From Rossellomorea vietnamensis (GTDB lineage: Bacteria > Bacillota > Bacilli > Bacillales > Bacillaceae_B): 64,000 bases of DNA. Within the stretch, counting starts at the first letter, position 1, and each line of letters opens with the position of its first letter. The translations under genes and the position numbers were made by a program. This document shows, piece by piece, positions 60,759 to 64,000 of this stretch. Where the stretch lies: NCBI RefSeq assembly GCF_008180615.1, contig NZ_VTEH01000021.1:1-64000 (forward strand). The letters are read 5' to 3'. The notes under the pieces are model-generated. The model had not been told where the DNA came from. It searched no databases and was given only the letters and a program-made list of their open reading frames with translations.

Positions 60759-60935
60759 TCAGCTGCTGCTGTAAGATCTAAAAAAGCCGCTCGATTTATG
60801 TTTTCTCTTATAATGCGAATGACCATACTTGGAAGGGTGATGGCCGGAATATCTCTTTCTGGAATAACGGCTGCTGCTGGAGTATTTTCGATGAGACTTA
60901 CTATTAAGAAGACTTTTTAAGATTTTCTTTAACAT
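60759..60935 (-). CDS. 58-residue Ser/Tyr/Lys/Arg/His-rich protein, possible kinase substrate
   Basis: On the minus strand ATG 60935, with GGGG upstream, encodes MLKKILKSLLNSKSHRKYSS, then SSRYSRKRYSGHHPSKYGHS and HYKRKHKSSGFFRSYSSS. After a short amphipathic helix it is a disordered basic sequence with about 16 Ser and 7 Tyr. Spore-coat proteins such as CotG are similarly rich in Ser, Tyr, Lys and Arg and are phosphorylated by a kinase. The stop is 6 bases before the kinase start. Being its substrate is an inference. Confidence 0.6.
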   Translation of the reverse strand: MLKKILKSLLNSKSHRKYSSSSRYSRKRYSGHHPSKYGHSHYKRKHKSSGFFRSYSSS

Positions 60936-60965
60936 GTGTATTCCCCATTTCTATTTTTGGATATA

Positions 60966-60996
60966 AAAAAACACTCTGCCGAAAGATGGTAAAGTG
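60966..60996 (-). terminator. Terminator of the riboswitch expression platform
   Basis: Minus strand: ACACTTTACC pairs with GGCAGAGTGT (one mismatch, one G-U pair) around ATCTTTC, followed by TTTTTTT. Its 5' arm CTTTACC is complementary to GGTAAAG in the riboswitch, so the two can be mutually exclusive. Confidence 0.75.
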
Positions 60997-61004
60997 TCTG
61001 CGTA

Positions 61005-61115
61005 AAAAGGGGCTTTACCAATCATGGCAAAGGTCTCGCTAACAACAAATGCTGCCGACCAGGCCGAGGATTTCTCCTGTAGTGACGACCTGATTGTAAA
61101 AGCTACTCCCCTTTG
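61005..61115 (-). ncRNA. yybP-ykoY manganese riboswitch
   Basis: The minus strand carries the conserved aptamer pieces in order: AAAGGGGAGTAGC, the CGTCA strand (GGTCGTCACTAC), the hairpin stem CCTCGGCCTGG region, AGCGAGACCTTTGCC, and GGTAAAGCCCC followed by TTTTT. AAAGGGG pairs with CCCCTTT to close the structure. Members of this class bind Mn2+ and control manganese export or homeostasis genes. A terminator is directly downstream, then the Ser-rich gene and the kinase, not a TerC or P-type ATPase gene. Confidence 0.85.
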
Positions 61116-61679
61116 GAGTATTTAATTATAAATTAACTTTAGCAGTTGGGGCCGGATAAAGCAATAACTATTTATTAGGGAGAAAGGCAGAGTTACTATG
61201 GAAGGGATTATTGACTCAGAAAGCAGACAGTATGTTGGCAGGGTTCATATTGGAAGGATGTTTTCGCATATTTTGTTGCTTCCAGAAAAATTCCAAGAGC
61301 TGCATAATCCCCGGATACTTAGAGTTTTATCTTTTATGGTGGAATAGCAGCTTTTTCTTTTCGATCTTACCGTATATTAACCTTCTGGTATTAATATTTC
61401 TTCGGAATTGTATCAAATAGCAACAAAGTTCACGTAAAGAGCCTATTGTAAAGAGCTGAGAAAATCATCAGCGTCACCTTAACTAGGCTGGACCAAAGAT
61501 GAAATCAGGCTGATTTCTATTTGAGTACACAATTAAATCCGGAATAAGTGTTGTATTGAATCATCAAATTTGTATATAATGTATTTATAGTATATATACA
61601 ATATTTCTTCGACCTGCAATTGAAGGATTTTACCCGTACTACAAAGATACCTTGAAAAAATGACAGAAGAGGGAATGGC
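61116..61679. other. Intergenic region with inverted MITE-like element
   Basis: 564 bases. It includes the MITE-like copy 3 (61255-61445). A 69-codon frame inside that element is not a gene. The part 61446-61679 contains the leader of the GntR gene with a TATATAC-rich tract (about 61580-61600) that could be promoter or operator. Confidence 0.4.
61255..61445 (-). repeat. MITE-like element, copy 3 (inverted)
   Basis: On the minus strand the left end is TAGGCTCTTTACGTGAACTT and the right end AAGCAACAAAATATGCGAAA, with internal CCCCGG matching copy 2. The orientation is opposite to copies 1 and 2. Confidence 0.6.
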
Positions 61680-62051
61680 ATGAAAATTATTATATCCAAC
61701 AGTTCAAAGGAGCCCATTTATGAGCAAATTACGAACCAGGTCAAATCATCTATATTAACAGGTGAACTTCCGGAGGGGGCGGCGATTCCTTCGATGCGCA
61801 AGCTTGCAAAAGACTTGCAAATCAGTGTAATAACAACGAAGCGCGCTTATGAAGAATTGGAGAAGGCAGGCTTTATCTATTCCATTGTGGGCAAAGGGTC
61901 GTTTGTTGCAGAACAGAATTTAGATATGATCAAGGAAAAGAAGCAGAAAGTCATTGAAGAGCAGCTGAGTGCGGTCATCTCCAACAGCAGGGAGATCGGA
62001 ATGTCACTGGATGAGCTTCAAGAGCTTATGAAAATTCTTTATGAGGAGTGA
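61680..62051 (+). CDS. GntR-family regulator (YtrA subfamily)
   Basis: 123 residues. It begins with EPIYEQITNQVKSSILTGEL, the winged helix runs to AKDLQISVITTKRAYEELEK and GFIYSIVGKGSFVAEQ, followed by a short C-terminal dimerisation helix. This is the short YtrA type, which represses ABC-transporter operons. GAGGGAATGGC precedes ATG. It overlaps into the ABC genes: AGGAGTGA within its end is the ribosome site for the ATPase. Confidence 0.88.
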   Translation: MKIIISNSSKEPIYEQITNQVKSSILTGELPEGAAIPSMRKLAKDLQISVITTKRAYEELEKAGFIYSIVGKGSFVAEQNLDMIKEKKQKVIEEQLSAVISNSREIGMSLDELQELMKILYEE

Positions 62052-62055
62052 TGAA

Positions 62056-62922
62056 ATGGAAAATGTAGTTGAATTTAAAAAGGTTACAAAGGAATTCAAA
62101 GAGTTTTCCTTGAACAATATGGATCTTCAGGTGAAGCAGGGATATGTAACGGGATTCATTGGGGCAAATGGAGCCGGAAAGTCAACCACGATCAAAATGA
62201 TCATGAATTTATTAAAGCCGGATAGCGGTGAGGTAAAAGTGTTCGGTCTTGATTATCAAACTCATGAAAAGGAAATTAAGGAGCGCATAGGTTTTGTATA
62301 TGACGGCAATGTATTTTATGAAGGATTAAACTTAAAGGATATTAAGAGAATAGTAGGGCCGGCGTACAAACGATGGGACAATGAATTGTTTTACCGGTAC
62401 ACAGAGCAATTTCAGCTGCCTCTTAATAAAGCGATTAAGACCTTTTCAAAAGGGATGCAGATGAAGGCTTCATTGGCGATTGCCCTTTCGCATCATGCAG
62501 AATTGATCATAATGGATGAGCCAACAGCCGGATTGGACCCGATTTTCCGTCGCGAGCTGCTCGATCTTTTACAGGAGTTAATGATAGACAGCAGACGCAC
62601 AATATTCTTTTCAACCCATATTACAACCGACTTGGATCGAATCGCTGATTACATAGCTTTGATGCAGAATGGAGAATTGGTATTTCATCATTCCGTTCAC
62701 GAGATGGAAGACCATTATGCCCTTGTGAAAGGAGGTCTGGATCTTCTCGATCGAGACACAGAAAAAGCATTTCTTCATATCAAGCGGGCTTCAACGGGAT
62801 TTGAAGCATTGACAGATGATTTAAATAGCATCAAGAAGATTTTTGGAGATTCAGTTGTCATAGAAAGGGCCTCGTTGGAAGAAATAATGTACTACTTGAA
62901 AGGGGAGAAGCAGCATGCTTAA
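62056..62922 (+). CDS. ABC transporter ATP-binding protein (YtrB-like)
   Basis: 288 residues from ATG 62056, which follows AGGAGTGA. Walker A GANGAGKST, Q-loop region GFVYDGNVFYEGLNL, signature FSKGMQMKASLAIAL (degenerate LSGGQ), Walker B LIIMDEPTAGLDP and the H-loop STHIT. It powers the following permease. The GntR-ATPase-permease order fits a peptide-antibiotic-sensing ABC system of the YtrAB/BcrA type. Confidence 0.9.
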   Translation: MENVVEFKKVTKEFKEFSLNNMDLQVKQGYVTGFIGANGAGKSTTIKMIMNLLKPDSGEVKVFGLDYQTHEKEIKERIGFVYDGNVFYEGLNLKDIKRIVGPAYKRWDNELFYRYTEQFQLPLNKAIKTFSKGMQMKASLAIALSHHAELIIMDEPTAGLDPIFRRELLDLLQELMIDSRRTIFFSTHITTDLDRIADYIALMQNGELVFHHSVHEMEDHYALVKGGLDLLDRDTEKAFLHIKRASTGFEALTDDLNSIKKIFGDSVVIERASLEEIMYYLKGEKQHA

Positions 62923-63520
62923 TTTAATCAGGCGGGATATCATCCTTCAAAAATGGCAGCTCCTATTCTTTATCCCCATTATTCTTTTCTTTATTTTGAT
63001 GGGCTCACATCCCGTTATGACTTTTCTGGTGGCAAGTATTTTTATTCCTTTTAATGCCTATGCCTACGATGAAAAAGCAGAGACGAACATTTTATTAAAT
63101 TCCCTGCCTTATACCCGGGCGGAAATTATTTCCTCGCGATACCTCGGGGCCATTGGTTATATGCTCGCTGCAGTAGGGGTGACCAGCCTGTCATTAGTCC
63201 TGTTCGATGTACCCTTTACAATAAAGGATATTGCCATCAGCAGCAGTTTGTTCCTATTATTTTCTTCTTTTACGTTTCCTTTATTTTATATTTTTAAGAC
63301 AGGGCATATTTTTACAGTTATTCTTATCACCTTTCTTGCTCTAGCAGGTGTCGGGCCTAAAGCCGTCATCTATTTAGCTCAGCATTCAACTGCTTTTATC
63401 GACTTTATTGCAAGTCTGTCTATACCTGTCGTCTATACAGGAGCTGCTCTTATCGTGTTCAGTGTTTATGCGGGTTCTTGGGTATTCAGCCACTTTGTTT
63501 ACCAGCGAAAGGCATTTTGA
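62915..63520 (+). CDS. ABC-2 type permease
   Basis: 201 residues, overlapping the ATPase gene by 8 bases. Six hydrophobic segments (QLLFFIPIILFFILMGSHPV, VASIFIPFNAYAY, GAIGYMLAAVGVTSLSLVLF, ISSSLFLLFSSFTFPLFYIF, VILITFLALAGVG, VVYTGAALIVFSVYAGSWVF) and the ABC-2 loop DEKAETNILLNSLPYTRAEI that contacts the ATPase. The export substrate is unknown. Confidence 0.85.
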   Translation: MLNLIRRDIILQKWQLLFFIPIILFFILMGSHPVMTFLVASIFIPFNAYAYDEKAETNILLNSLPYTRAEIISSRYLGAIGYMLAAVGVTSLSLVLFDVPFTIKDIAISSSLFLLFSSFTFPLFYIFKTGHIFTVILITFLALAGVGPKAVIYLAQHSTAFIDFIASLSIPVVYTGAALIVFSVYAGSWVFSHFVYQRKAF

Positions 63521-63604
63521 TTTGTAACGTGGATATTCCATCCATGTGTCAACCCATATATATTATAATAAGAATGAATAAAAAACAGTTGGGGGATTAG
63601 AGAT
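63521..63604. other. Short spacer after the ABC operon
   Basis: 84 bases. A short inverted repeat around the permease stop is weak; no clear terminator. Confidence 0.2.
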
Positions 63605-64000
63605 TTGGATACTTTATGGGGGTACATTCTGGTATTTTTATTAGCGGCAGCACCTTTTTTTGAGGCATATGGTGTCATTCCATTAGCGATCATCGCGGGA
63701 TTAACACCGGTGCCTGTCATCATCTTAGGACTTTTAGGAAATATAGCAACAGTACTGTTGGTGATAGTCTTCATTAATAAAATTAAAGAGTGGCGGCAAA
63801 AGAAGAAGGAAGGAAAAGAAAAACAAGAAAGCAAAAGAGGACTGCGCGCTCAGAAGCTCTGGAAAAAATACGGTCTGCCGGGGTTGGCCATCATTGGCCC
63901 TCTGTTAGTTGGAAGTCATCTCACAGCTGTAATGTGCTTATCCTTTGGAGGATCAAAAAAGAATACGGCCTATTGGATGGTTGGCAGTATTGTGCTTTGG
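63605..64000 (+). CDS. Small multi-drug export family protein (3' end outside window)
   Basis: TTG start 63605 with GGGGGAT upstream; 132 residues are visible and the frame is open at the window end. MDTLWGYILVFLLAAAPFFE, AYGVIPLAIIAGLTPVPVII, LGLLGNIATVLLVIVFINKI, and the basic loop KKKEGKEKQESKRGLRAQKL followed by YGLPGLAIIGPLLVGSHLTA. This is the PF06695 pattern (putative small multidrug export), a four-span DedA-like fold. The start codon is rare, so ATG upstream or in another arrangement cannot be fully excluded. Confidence 0.75.
   Translation, partial: MDTLWGYILVFLLAAAPFFEAYGVIPLAIIAGLTPVPVIILGLLGNIATVLLVIVFINKIKEWRQKKKEGKEKQESKRGLRAQKLWKKYGLPGLAIIGPLLVGSHLTAVMCLSFGGSKKNTAYWMVGSIVLW

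Noticed and set aside
61211..61420. 69-codon plus-strand frame
   Set aside because: It lies mostly within the inverted MITE-like element and has no ribosome site.

Overview
The window looks like a chromosomal segment of a low-GC, spore-forming Bacillaceae (Bacillus/Rossellomorea-like). The genes have strong AGGAGG-type ribosome binding sites, frequent GTG and TTG starts and U-tailed hairpin terminators. There is an LtaS-type lipoteichoic acid synthase, a Cys-rich coat-like protein, a CoA-disulfide reductase and a YtrA/YtrB-like GntR-ABC cassette. No rRNA, tRNA, CRISPR array or intact prophage was seen.

Layout. (1) 0-13.3 kb is a probable anti-phage/DNA-defence island. It holds a GIY-YIG (MUG113/T5orf172-like) protein, an McrB-McrC pair, an HNH endonuclease, two overlapping large MrfA/YprA-like helicases that both carry an N-terminal zinc knuckle and a C-terminal DUF1998-type Cys cluster, and a DUF4062-tyrosine-recombinase fusion with altered catalytic residues. 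(2) 13.3-24.5 kb is a repeat-rich, decaying zone. It contains IS-end-like repeat clusters, a dispersed element around GTCACAGTGACTACCCG (5 copies), MITE-like elements, degenerate ~53-bp repeats, several genes broken by stops or frameshifts, and small membrane proteins. (3) 24.5-33.4 kb carries an MDR oxidoreductase, a TRAP transporter (dctPQM), a 52-bp tandem repeat with 104-bp higher-order structure, an orphan trpB, a WYL regulator with a DJ-1/PfpI protein, and an FhuF-like iron reductase. (4) 33.5-39.8 kb has a Fur-box-preceded membrane protein, a lipoprotein, DUF1456 and YgjP-like genes, an apparently leaderless ArsR gene with two palindromic operators and two downstream genes, a palindrome array, and a serine recombinase lacking key arginines. 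(5) 39.9-51.5 kb has ltaS, a LysM protein, CoA-disulfide reductase with rhodanese domain and CsoR/CstR-like G-tract element next to a frameshifted tusA, a broken response regulator, a marR-MFS drug-efflux operon, an NmrA-like reductase and an EamA transporter. (6) 51.6-64 kb has coat-like, coiled-coil and repetitive proteins, a SEC-C protein, a broken CPBP protease and a serine hydrolase. On the minus strand a yybP-ykoY (Mn2+) riboswitch with terminator precedes a tiny Ser/Tyr/Arg-rich protein and a Hanks-type kinase. The window ends with a GntR-ABC operon and a truncated small multidrug export protein.

Best candidates for something undescribed are the paired helicases together with McrBC/HNH and the DUF4062-recombinase fusion at the left end, and the riboswitch/Ser-rich-peptide/kinase unit near 60-61 kb. 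All functions are read from sequence motifs; no database search was run.
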